Positions 1-5,005 of a stretch of DNA of 5,005 nucleotides are shown here, in pieces; positions within the stretch are counted from its first letter, which is position 1; every line of letters starts with the position of its first letter. Position numbers and translations under genes: made by a program. Source of the stretch: Bacilli bacterium (GTDB lineage: Bacteria > Bacillota_I > Bacilli_A > RF39 > UBA660). The stretch spans positions 1 to 5,005 of the forward strand of contig CAADZW010000092.1 of the NCBI GenBank assembly GCA_900753645.1, read 5' to 3'. The notes under the pieces were generated by a model that was not told the origin of the DNA, did no database searches, and saw only the letters and a program-made list of their open reading frames with translations.

Positions 1-1
1 A

Positions 2-892
2 ATGATCGAAGCATTAAAAAAACTAAAGATAGGAAAAATCATCAAGAGTCCAAAAATGAGCGAATACACTACTTACAAAGTGGGTGGTAAAGCTTTAGCT
101 GTTGTTTATCCTGATAATACGGATAAATTGATAAAATTATTGGACTATTTACACAAGGAAAATATTAAATATAAAATATTAGGTAATGGTTCTAATTTAA
201 TATTTAGTGATGATACTTATGAAGGTGTCATTATTAAATTAGATGAATTTAACAACTTAGAAATAAAAAATAATATTGTTACCGTTGGAGCTGGCTATAA
301 TTTAATTAAATTAAGTTTAAAAGTTGCTCGTCTAGGTTTGGTCGGTTTAGAATTTGCTTCTGGTATTCCTGGTACTGTTGGTGGAGCTGTATATATGAAT
401 GCAGGAGCTTATAAATCAGATATGGGATATGTCGTAAGAGAAGTTAAAGTTTTGACTCCCGATTTAAAGATTAAAACTCTTTACAACAAAGATATGAATT
501 TCCACTACCGTAGTAGTTTTTTACAAGAAAATCCAGGGTTTATTTGTCTAGAAGCTAAAATAGTTTTAAGGAAAGGCGATCCGGATGCAATATTAGAAGT
601 AATCAAAGAAAGAAAACAAAGACGAATAATTACTCAACCGTTGGAATATCCATCAGCAGGTAGTGTTTTTAGAAATCCTAGCAACGATTTTGCCGGTCGT
701 TTAATCGAAGAATTGGGATATAAAGGAAAGCATATTGGTGGCGCTTATGTCAGCGAAAAACATGCTAATTTCATTATTAATAAAGATAATGCTAAGGCAA
801 GTGACATTAGAAAACTAATTACTGAAATAAAGGAAAAAGTAAAAGAAAAATACAATATTGATTTAATAGTCGAACAAGAATTCGTAGATTAG
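2..892 (+). CDS. murB: UDP-N-acetylenolpyruvoylglucosamine reductase (type II MurB)
   Basis: Cytoplasmic FAD enzyme that uses NADPH to reduce UDP-GlcNAc-enolpyruvate to UDP-MurNAc, the second committed step of peptidoglycan precursor synthesis. The FAD-binding part shows YTTYKVGG (residues 22-29), GNGSNLIF (61-68) and the signature SGIPGTVGGAVYMNAGA (120-136). The C-terminal substrate domain follows. Likely catalytic residues, by alignment from memory to E. coli Arg159, Ser229 and Glu325, are Arg170 in YRSS, Ser221 in SAGSVFRNP and Glu291 near the end. At 296 residues it is close to the B. subtilis protein (about 300), so it looks complete. The ATG lies one base inside the window, so its ribosome binding site cannot be seen; the N-terminal length matches the family, which supports this start. 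The stop is TAG. divIB follows after 10 nt, which implies co-transcription with division genes. Confidence 0.96.
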   Translation: MIEALKKLKIGKIIKSPKMSEYTTYKVGGKALAVVYPDNTDKLIKLLDYLHKENIKYKILGNGSNLIFSDDTYEGVIIKLDEFNNLEIKNNIVTVGAGYNLIKLSLKVARLGLVGLEFASGIPGTVGGAVYMNAGAYKSDMGYVVREVKVLTPDLKIKTLYNKDMNFHYRSSFLQENPGFICLEAKIVLRKGDPDAILEVIKERKQRRIITQPLEYPSAGSVFRNPSNDFAGRLIEELGYKGKHIGGAYVSEKHANFIINKDNAKASDIRKLITEIKEKVKEKYNIDLIVEQEFVD

Positions 893-902
893 AGGGAAAT
901 AG

Positions 903-1589
903 ATGAATAAGAAAGGTAAACAGATAAAAAAAGGTAAAAGAAAAATTAGATATGACCGTGTTTTAATTTTTTTAATCATCGTTTTGATTATTTGTTTTTC
1001 CATATTTTCTTTATTTAATTTAAAAATTACAAATATCTATATTATTAATAATCGTTATATAAACGATCAACAGATTATCGAATGGGCGGGAATTAGTGAT
1101 TATCCATCTAGTATTACTAATCCTAGTTTTGAAATCGAAAAACGATTAAGCCAACAAACCTTTATTAAAGATGTTAAAGTTACTAAAAAATGGTTAACTG
1201 ATGTTTATATTGAAATCGAAGAAAATCGTCCTTTATTTTACTATAATTATGATAAAAAAACCGTTTTATTAGATGGGACAACTATCGATACTAAGTTTCC
1301 TGTTCCAACAGTTTTAAACTACATTACGGATACTTATTATGATTCTTTTGTTACCGAAATGGGAAAATTAGATGAAACTGTTTTAAAACGAATATCAGAA
1401 ATAGAGTTTTCACCTAACGAGGTAGATGATAATCGCTTTTTACTAACAATGAGCGATGGTAATTATGTTTATGTTAATATTAGTACATTTGATAAAATGA
1501 ACAAATATCTATCCATTTTAGAGAGTTTACCAAACAAAAAAGGTATATTGTATCTAGATTATGGTAATAATTTTGAAATTATTGAGTAA
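903..1589 (+). CDS. divIB: Cell division protein DivIB/FtsQ
   Basis: Bitopic divisome protein that, in the known family, forms a complex with FtsL and DivIC and helps control septal peptidoglycan synthesis. The sequence shows a very basic cytoplasmic N-terminus (residues 1-18, rich in Lys/Arg), one transmembrane helix (about 19-39, runs of Leu/Ile/Phe), a POTRA-like domain (about 41-108, with the typical hydrophobic start ITNIYI, then FIKDVKVTKKWLTDVYIEIEE), and an extracytoplasmic beta domain (about 109-222). It has 228 residues, shorter than B. subtilis DivIB (about 263), with almost no gamma tail. The ribosome binding site AGAGGG (891-896) directly follows the murB stop and sits 6 nt before the ATG. 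Its two TGG codons are the only Trp codons in the called genes. Identity rests on domain layout and context between murB and ftsA, because family sequence conservation is low. Confidence 0.9.
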   Translation: MNKKGKQIKKGKRKIRYDRVLIFLIIVLIICFSIFSLFNLKITNIYIINNRYINDQQIIEWAGISDYPSSITNPSFEIEKRLSQQTFIKDVKVTKKWLTDVYIEIEENRPLFYYNYDKKTVLLDGTTIDTKFPVPTVLNYITDTYYDSFVTEMGKLDETVLKRISEIEFSPNEVDDNRFLLTMSDGNYVYVNISTFDKMNKYLSILESLPNKKGILYLDYGNNFEIIE

Positions 1590-1595
1590 TTTATC

Positions 1596-1624
1596 TTTTC
1601 TTTTAAGAAAAATTATTGTATAAT
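1596..1624 (+). promoter_or_regulatory. Predicted sigma-A promoter for ftsA-ftsZ
   Basis: A perfect -10 box TATAAT lies at 1619-1624 in the 59-nt gap before the preferred ftsA start. A weak -35 candidate TTTTCT (1596-1601, 3 of 6 consensus bases) sits 17 bp upstream. Transcription would start near 1631, just before the ribosome binding site, giving a leader of under 20 nt. A weak A/T palindrome, TTTTCT-TTTA-AGAAAA (1596-1611), overlaps the -35 region. No terminator closes divIB, so ftsA and ftsZ probably also receive read-through from murB-divIB. Confidence 0.5.
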
Positions 1625-1635
1625 GATGTTAGATA

Positions 1636-1643
1636 GTAGGTGA
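1636..1643 (+). promoter_or_regulatory. Ribosome binding site that decides the ftsA start
   Basis: GTAGGTGA is a good partner for the 3' end of 16S rRNA (AGGTGAT type) and lies 5 nt before TTG 1649. The more upstream candidate GTG 1640 falls inside this site and has no Shine-Dalgarno sequence of its own in the preceding 15 nt. This supports initiation at the TTG. Confidence 0.65.
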
Positions 1644-1648
1644 ACGAA

Positions 1649-2881
1649 TTGCGTCATATATATACATGTGTTGATATTGGTTCGGATAGCATTAAAATAG
1701 TCGTATGTGAATTATATCGTGGACGATATAATCTTTTAGCGACCTCTACTGTCAAAGCAAAAGGGGTAAAAAAAGGTTTAATAAATGATGTTGTAAGCGT
1801 TAAAAATTGTATTAAAAGTGGTTTTAATGAAATAGAATCGATGTTAGGATTCAAAATCAGAAAAGTAATTGCCATTATTCCTAGTTATTTTGCTGAATTC
1901 AATATGATAAAAGGTGAAATAAGTATAACTAATGAAGATAAAATAATCACAAGTACGGATGTCATCAATGTTTTTCAGGTAGCTATGAAAAATCATATTG
2001 ATTATACTAAGGAAATGGTTACGATTATTCCAGTCGATTTTGCTTTAGATAACGGGATAACAAAAGATCCGCTTAATAAACAAAGTAGTACTTTAAAAAC
2101 GCGAGCAATTTTGGCGACAACTCCTAAAAAAAATATTTATTCAGTTGTCAATTTGCTTAATAGTATTGGGGTGGAAGTCGTCGATATATCTTTAGGATGT
2201 ATTGGTGATATAAATACATTTAGAGATGAAAAGATCGATAATTGCATCAGTTCAGTGATCAATATCGGTGCTGAAAAAACAGAAGTATCTTTATATAATA
2301 AAGGAATAATTGTTAAACATGGCATTGTTAACATGGGAAGTCGTAATGTTGATAGTGATATCGCTTATATGTATAAAGTCGATTTAGAAACAGCACGCGA
2401 TTTAAAAGAAAAGTTTTCTTCAGCTAGCCGTAGTAGTGCATCTTTAAATGAGTTTAGAGAAGTTCAAAATAAAGAAGGACAAGTTATCAAGGTAAATCAA
2501 TATGAATTAAGTGAAGTCGTCATTTCACGATTAGATGAAATCTTGTCACTGGCAATTCAAGAGTTAAATCGGTTAACTTCTCACAAGCCGGAAGTTATTT
2601 ATTTAACTGGGGGAATTACAAATATGGCTAATTTTAGTCAAATTTGTAGAGAAAAACTAGGAAAGTGTGCTATAATAGGTAGTGTGAATCTGATTGGTTT
2701 AAGAAACAATAAGTTTTCTTCAACTATCGGTAACATAATTTATTTTGTAAATAAACTTAAATTAAAAGGAAAAGATTATTCAATGATAAGCAGTGATGAA
2801 ATGGAAGTCTTATCGACACCTAGAAAGAATACAAACGATTCGATGTTAGGTAAATTATTTGGATATTTCTTTGGCGAATAA
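1649..2881 (+). CDS. ftsA: Cell division protein FtsA (actin-like membrane anchor of FtsZ)
   Basis: Actin/Hsp70-fold ATPase that binds the FtsZ C-terminal peptide and tethers the Z-ring to the membrane. Counting from TTG 1649 (410 residues), the phosphate-1 motif VDIGSDSIKI is at 8-17, the 1C (SHS2-like) subdomain is at about 80-160, the phosphate-2 motif INIGAEKTEVSLY is at about 204-216, and the adenosine motif VIYLTGGITNM is at about 316-326. A poorly conserved linker leads to the amphipathic membrane-targeting helix SMLGKLFGYFFGE at 398-410. The length is normal for FtsA. Starting at GTG 1640 would add three residues (MNE), but the ribosome binding site at 1636-1643 fits only the TTG, which gives an M-R-H-I-Y-T start typical of Firmicutes FtsA. 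The gene has its own predicted promoter and ends 12 nt before ftsZ, so the two are surely co-transcribed. Confidence 0.95.
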   Translation: MRHIYTCVDIGSDSIKIVVCELYRGRYNLLATSTVKAKGVKKGLINDVVSVKNCIKSGFNEIESMLGFKIRKVIAIIPSYFAEFNMIKGEISITNEDKIITSTDVINVFQVAMKNHIDYTKEMVTIIPVDFALDNGITKDPLNKQSSTLKTRAILATTPKKNIYSVVNLLNSIGVEVVDISLGCIGDINTFRDEKIDNCISSVINIGAEKTEVSLYNKGIIVKHGIVNMGSRNVDSDIAYMYKVDLETARDLKEKFSSASRSSASLNEFREVQNKEGQVIKVNQYELSEVVISRLDEILSLAIQELNRLTSHKPEVIYLTGGITNMANFSQICREKLGKCAIIGSVNLIGLRNNKFSSTIGNIIYFVNKLKLKGKDYSMISSDEMEVLSTPRKNTNDSMLGKLFGYFFGE

Positions 2882-2893
2882 GGGAGGATATAC

Positions 2894-3946
2894 ATGTTTG
2901 GATTAGAAATGGATCAATTAGCTAATATTAAGGTAATTGGAGTTGGCGGTGGCGGTAATAATGCTGTAAACCGTATGATAGAATCTGGTGTTCAAGGAGT
3001 TGATTTTATTGTTGCCAATACTGACCTACAAGTATTAAACAAATCAAAAGCACCAGTTAAAATTCAAATCGGAACTGATTTAACAAACGGTTTAGGTGCT
3101 GGAGCTAATCCTCAAATTGGTAAAGAAGCAGCTCTAGAAAATAAAAATGAAATCGAAGAAGCTTTAAAAGGTGCTGATATGGTATTTGTCACTTGTGGTA
3201 TGGGTGGTGGTACCGGTACTGGTGCAGCGCCTATCATTGCTGATATTGCTCAAAATTTAGGAGCTTTGACTGTCGGTATTGTCACCAAACCATTTAGTTT
3301 CGAAGGTAGAAAAAGAATGCAACAGGCTATTGCTGGTTTGGAAGAATTGAAGAAACATGTCGATACGTTGATTGTCATACCTAATGACCGTTTAAGAGAG
3401 ATAATTGATAAGACAACTCCTTTATTAGATTCATTTAAAGAAGTTGATAATGTTTTAAGAAGAGGTGTTCAATCAATTAGTGATTTGATTGCTGTAGCTG
3501 GTCTTATTAATCTAGATTTTGCTGATGTTAAAACAGTAATGGAAAAAAGAGGTAATGCTTTAATTGGAATTGGTATGGGTGTTGGTGAAGATCGTGCTAA
3601 AGAAGCAGCTTTACAAGCGGTGACGAGTCCTTTACTTGAAACAGGTATAAGTGGAGCTACTGATGCTATCATTAATGTTACCGGAGGTTCTAATCTAACT
3701 TTATTTGAAGTTGAAGAAGCTGCTGAAGTAATTAGACAAAGTGCTAACACAGATATCAATACGATATTTGGTGCAGTCATCAACGAAAACTTAAACGATG
3801 AATTGATCGTTACAGTTATTGCGACTGGCTTTGAAGATGAAAGACAACCATTACATACATATCCTAATACAAATTCAAGCTCATCTGGTGAAGATGATCA
3901 AGATGATACAGAAGTACCATCATTCTTAAGAAATAGAGGTTTTTAA
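2894..3946 (+). CDS. ftsZ: Cell division GTPase FtsZ
   Basis: Tubulin homologue that polymerises with GTP into the Z-ring at the division site. Seen in order: the N-terminal glycine loop [14 protein letters not shown] (15-28), NTDLQ (42-46), the tubulin signature GGGTGTG (104-110), NDRL (164-167), and the synergy loop NLDFADVK (206-213), whose Asp208 and Asp211 complete GTP hydrolysis in the neighbouring subunit. The GTPase core ends near residue 315. A short acidic, Ser-rich linker of about 20-25 residues leads to the conserved C-terminal peptide [10 protein letters not shown] (341-350), which binds FtsA and other tethers. It has 350 residues, shorter than B. subtilis FtsZ (382) because of the linker. 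A strong ribosome binding site AGGGAGG (2881-2887) overlaps the last base of the ftsA stop codon, 6 nt before the ATG. The stop codon is built into the downstream terminator stem. Confidence 0.98.
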   Translation: MFGLEMDQLANIKVIGVGGGGNNAVNRMIESGVQGVDFIVANTDLQVLNKSKAPVKIQIGTDLTNGLGAGANPQIGKEAALENKNEIEEALKGADMVFVTCGMGGGTGTGAAPIIADIAQNLGALTVGIVTKPFSFEGRKRMQQAIAGLEELKKHVDTLIVIPNDRLREIIDKTTPLLDSFKEVDNVLRRGVQSISDLIAVAGLINLDFADVKTVMEKRGNALIGIGMGVGEDRAKEAALQAVTSPLLETGISGATDAIINVTGGSNLTLFEVEEAAEVIRQSANTDINTIFGAVINENLNDELIVTVIATGFEDERQPLHTYPNTNSSSSGEDDQDDTEVPSFLRNRGF

Positions 3947-3970
3947 ACTCATCTAATTGATGAGTTTTTT
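3945..3970 (+). terminator. Intrinsic terminator after ftsZ
   Basis: A 9-bp perfect stem AAACTCATC (3945-3953) pairs with GATGAGTTT (3959-3967) around the loop TAATT, followed by a T-run to 3970. The 5' arm begins inside the ftsZ TAA stop codon. It ends the murB-divIB-ftsA-ftsZ transcript and separates it from the Fic unit. Confidence 0.88.
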
Positions 3971-3990
3971 AAAATATATTTTTACGTAAC

Positions 3991-4019
3991 TTGTCTTGTA
4001 TTTAAATATTTGATATAAT
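3991..4019 (+). promoter_or_regulatory. Strong extended -10 promoter of the Fic toxin-antitoxin unit
   Basis: A TTGTCT -35 box (3991-3996, 4 of 6 consensus bases) and a perfect TATAAT -10 box (4014-4019) are separated by exactly 17 bp, with an extended TGA just before the -10 (TGATATAAT from 4011). Transcription should start near 4026, right at the ribosome binding site AGGTGAT (4026-4032) of the first gene, so the leader would be only about 10 nt. The spacer holds small palindromes (ATTTAAAT at 4000-4007, AAATATTT at 4004-4011) that could be operator half-sites or simply reflect AT-richness. Confidence 0.72.
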
Positions 4020-4035
4020 TACTTTAGGTGATTGT

Positions 4036-4245
4036 ATGTCTGATGAGAAAGTATCACAAGAAGTAGAAAAAGCAGTTGGTAATATTAATATTGAAGGTAA
4101 TGATATTTCGAAACACGAAAAAAAATTAATTGCCGATGTCTATCTTCGGCATCAAAATGATTTGGGTCCAAATGCGGTCGGATCATTATTGCATGATCTA
4201 GTTATGGAAGATAAAGAAAAGGCTAATGACAAAAAACGACGATAG
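4036..4245 (+). CDS. VbhA-like antitoxin of a class I Fic module
   Basis: Small acidic-then-basic protein (69 residues), predicted to be all-helical and cytoplasmic. In the known VbhA family, the antitoxin binds the Fic toxin and a Glu from its inhibitory helix, motif [S/T]xxxE[G/N], blocks productive ATP binding. Here Asn16-Ile-Asn-Ile-Glu20-Gly21 sits at the expected place after an N-terminal helix, so Glu20 is the likely inhibitory residue, with Asn in place of Ser/Thr. A second helix (about 24-40) follows as in VbhA; the C-terminal part (41-69), ending in KKRR, is less typical. The ATG follows a good ribosome binding site (AGGTGAT, 4026-4032). The stop TAG lies 20 nt inside the fic gene, which implies translational coupling. 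Assignment rests on the E-G motif, size, and position before and overlapping fic. It is not recognisable enough for a gene symbol. Confidence 0.82.
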   Translation: MSDEKVSQEVEKAVGNINIEGNDISKHEKKLIADVYLRHQNDLGPNAVGSLLHDLVMEDKEKANDKKRR

Positions 4246-4885
4246 TTTAGCTAATTATCAATCTAAATATTGTTACTTAGATTCTGAAGTATTATTAAAT
4301 AATTATAATGTTACCGATCAAGAAACTTTAGATGTTATCGAAAGGCGAGTTAGTGCCTTAATGTTGACCAAAATTCAAATGCGGGAAATTCCGGATGTTC
4401 AAGTTCTTTTTAGTATTGATTATATTTGTCAGTTGCACAAAGAAATTTTTGAACATGTTTATCATTTTGCTGGAAAGATAAGAAGAGAAAATATAACAAA
4501 GGGAAATACACCATTTTGTCGTCCAGAGTTCATCGTTGAAAATTTGACAAATATTTTAAAGAAAATGAAAAAAGATATTCATGAGTTAAAAGATAAAGAT
4601 GATATCGTTCACTTTTTGGCTTATTATTATGCCGAATTAAATATCATTCATCCATTTAGAGAAGGTAATGGTCGTTTGATGCGTGAGTATTTAAGGCAAA
4701 TAGTCGTTTTACTTAAAGAAAATTACGATCTTAATTATGATTTGAATTTTTCTAATGTCGATGAACTTGATAAAAAAAATTTAATGAATGGCTCGATTAT
4801 CAGTGCTATGACAGGTGAGTTAGAATATTTAGAAAAATTTTTTGATAGTACTTTAAAAGATAAAAACAAAAATTTTAAAAGATAA
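4226..4885 (+). CDS. fic: Fic-domain AMP-transferase (toxin)
   Basis: Fic enzyme that, in the known family, moves AMP from ATP to a hydroxyl side chain of target proteins; class I toxins such as VbhT and FicT modify DNA gyrase and topoisomerase IV. The target here is unknown. The catalytic loop HPFREGNGRLMR (142-153) is intact: His142 as base, Glu146 for the metal, Asn148-Gly-Arg150 for the anion hole, and Arg153. The beta-hairpin flap that docks targets is seen around ENITKGNTPFCRPEFI (88-103). The N-terminal part carries the usual YCYLDSEVLLNNYNVTDQETL (about 15-35). No clear [S/T]xxxE[G/N] inhibitory motif is seen within the protein, so it is not class II or III and depends on the separate upstream antitoxin. 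It is 219 residues, a complete small Fic protein. ATG 4226 overlaps the antitoxin end by 20 nt; GAAAAGG (4216-4222) is a weak ribosome binding site, 3 nt away, consistent with coupling to antitoxin translation. Confidence 0.95.
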   Translation: MTKNDDSLANYQSKYCYLDSEVLLNNYNVTDQETLDVIERRVSALMLTKIQMREIPDVQVLFSIDYICQLHKEIFEHVYHFAGKIRRENITKGNTPFCRPEFIVENLTNILKKMKKDIHELKDKDDIVHFLAYYYAELNIIHPFREGNGRLMREYLRQIVVLLKENYDLNYDLNFSNVDELDKKNLMNGSIISAMTGELEYLEKFFDSTLKDKNKNFKR

Positions 4886-4899
4886 GATTTTTATTTTTT
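4862..4899 (+). terminator. Possible weak A/T-only hairpin ending the fic transcript
   Basis: Bases 4862-4876 can pair with 4884-4898 over about 15 positions (one C/A mismatch at 4867/4893, one G-T wobble) around a 7-nt loop. The 3' arm is itself a T-rich run to 4899. The hairpin spans the fic stop codon. It has no G-C pairs, so its strength is doubtful, and it may arise by chance in AT-rich DNA. Confidence 0.28.
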
Positions 4900-4903
4900 C
4901 TAA

Positions 4904-5005
4904 ATTGAAGTTTTGATGTTATCAGGCATTTTGAATCCAAATCAAAAGCAAGAAGATTAATTGAAAAAAGCGGAATTAGTGTTAATGAAATTAAGTTACA
5001 AATAT
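4904..5005 (+). pseudogene. Frameshifted remnant of the tyrosyl-tRNA synthetase C-terminal S4 domain (partial)
   Basis: Downstream of fic, two reading frames together spell a typical TyrRS S4 RNA-binding start. The frame from 4904 reads IEVLMLSGIL (to 4933) and then runs off into a stop at 4958-4960. The frame from 4936 reads SKSKARRLIEKSGISVN and stays open to the window end. Family members read roughly (L/V)xLLVxAGLxxSKSEARRLIxxGGVxVN, so the two pieces join at 4934-4936 after one lost base. The first frame has a TAA at 4901-4903 and nothing of the catalytic domain precedes it; the second has a TGA at 4906-4908. No ribosome binding site or convincing start is seen. In known TyrRS this domain binds tRNA-Tyr. 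The fragment is best read as the 3' remains of a lost or duplicated tyrS, perhaps truncated when the Fic unit arrived. Another S4-domain protein is less likely. The end beyond the window is unseen. Confidence 0.6.

Noticed and set aside
1596..1611. Palindrome TTTTCT-TTTA-AGAAAA as a terminator for divIB
   Set aside because: Only one G-C pair, no following T-run, and it overlaps a plausible promoter that leads straight into ftsA.
1654..1875. Reverse-strand open frame of about 73 codons within ftsA
   Set aside because: It lies wholly antisense to a strongly conserved gene, has no recognisable protein features, and AT-rich codon bias explains the open frame.
2137..2334. Reverse-strand open frame of about 65 codons within ftsA
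   Set aside because: Antisense to conserved FtsA motifs, with no recognisable domain; a coding shadow.
3469..3783. Reverse-strand open frame of about 104 codons within ftsZ
   Set aside because: Antisense to the conserved FtsZ core; its Ser/Ala/Pro-rich, low-complexity translation is what the opposite strand of FtsZ codons gives.
4226..4885. FtsZ or another division protein as the Fic target
   Set aside because: Position beside ftsZ is the only hint. Known class I Fic toxins modify topoisomerases, and the unit has its own promoter, so the sequence gives no support.
4862..5005. Insertion sequence ends, attachment site or direct repeats flanking the Fic unit
   Set aside because: No matching repeats or inverted ends were seen by eye between the ftsZ terminator region and the sequence after fic, and there is no integrase or transposase in the window.

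Overview
The window is AT-rich and densely coded, with every supported gene on the + strand. It suggests a low-GC Firmicutes-type bacterium, probably an uncultured Bacilli/Erysipelotrichia or wall-bearing RF39-like lineage. The reasons are the AT-rich codon use, strong AGGAGG/AGGTGAT-type ribosome binding sites, the type II (B. subtilis-like) MurB, the DivIB form of FtsQ, and the gene order murB-divIB-ftsA-ftsZ. MurB argues against the wall-less mollicutes. The only two Trp codons in the called genes are TGG, which favours the standard code, although none of the six stops is TGA. The taxon is an inference.

Bases 1-3970 hold a compact division and cell-wall block. MurB makes UDP-MurNAc for peptidoglycan. 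DivIB is the membrane-anchored divisome protein with a POTRA domain. FtsA is the actin-like membrane tether, and FtsZ is the tubulin-like ring GTPase. murB and divIB are 10 nt apart. A short gap with a good -10 box separates divIB from ftsA, and ftsZ follows ftsA with its ribosome binding site on the ftsA stop codon. The block ends at a clear intrinsic terminator that overlaps the ftsZ stop. FtsA probably starts at TTG 1649 rather than GTG 1640, because the only good Shine-Dalgarno sequence fits the TTG.

Bases 3971-4885 hold a separate accessory unit. A near-consensus promoter with an extended -10 lies directly after the terminator. It drives a 69-residue VbhA-like antitoxin whose end overlaps, by 20 nt, a 219-residue Fic AMP-transferase with an intact HPFREGNGR motif. 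This is the layout of a class I Fic toxin-antitoxin module. The antitoxin's inhibitory motif appears to have Asn where Ser/Thr is usual.

Bases 4886-5005 hold a degraded remnant resembling the C-terminal S4 domain of a tyrosyl-tRNA synthetase. It is split over two frames by an apparent 1-nt deletion and has no upstream part. Together with the Fic unit, this marks the ground downstream of ftsZ as a site of gene gain and decay.
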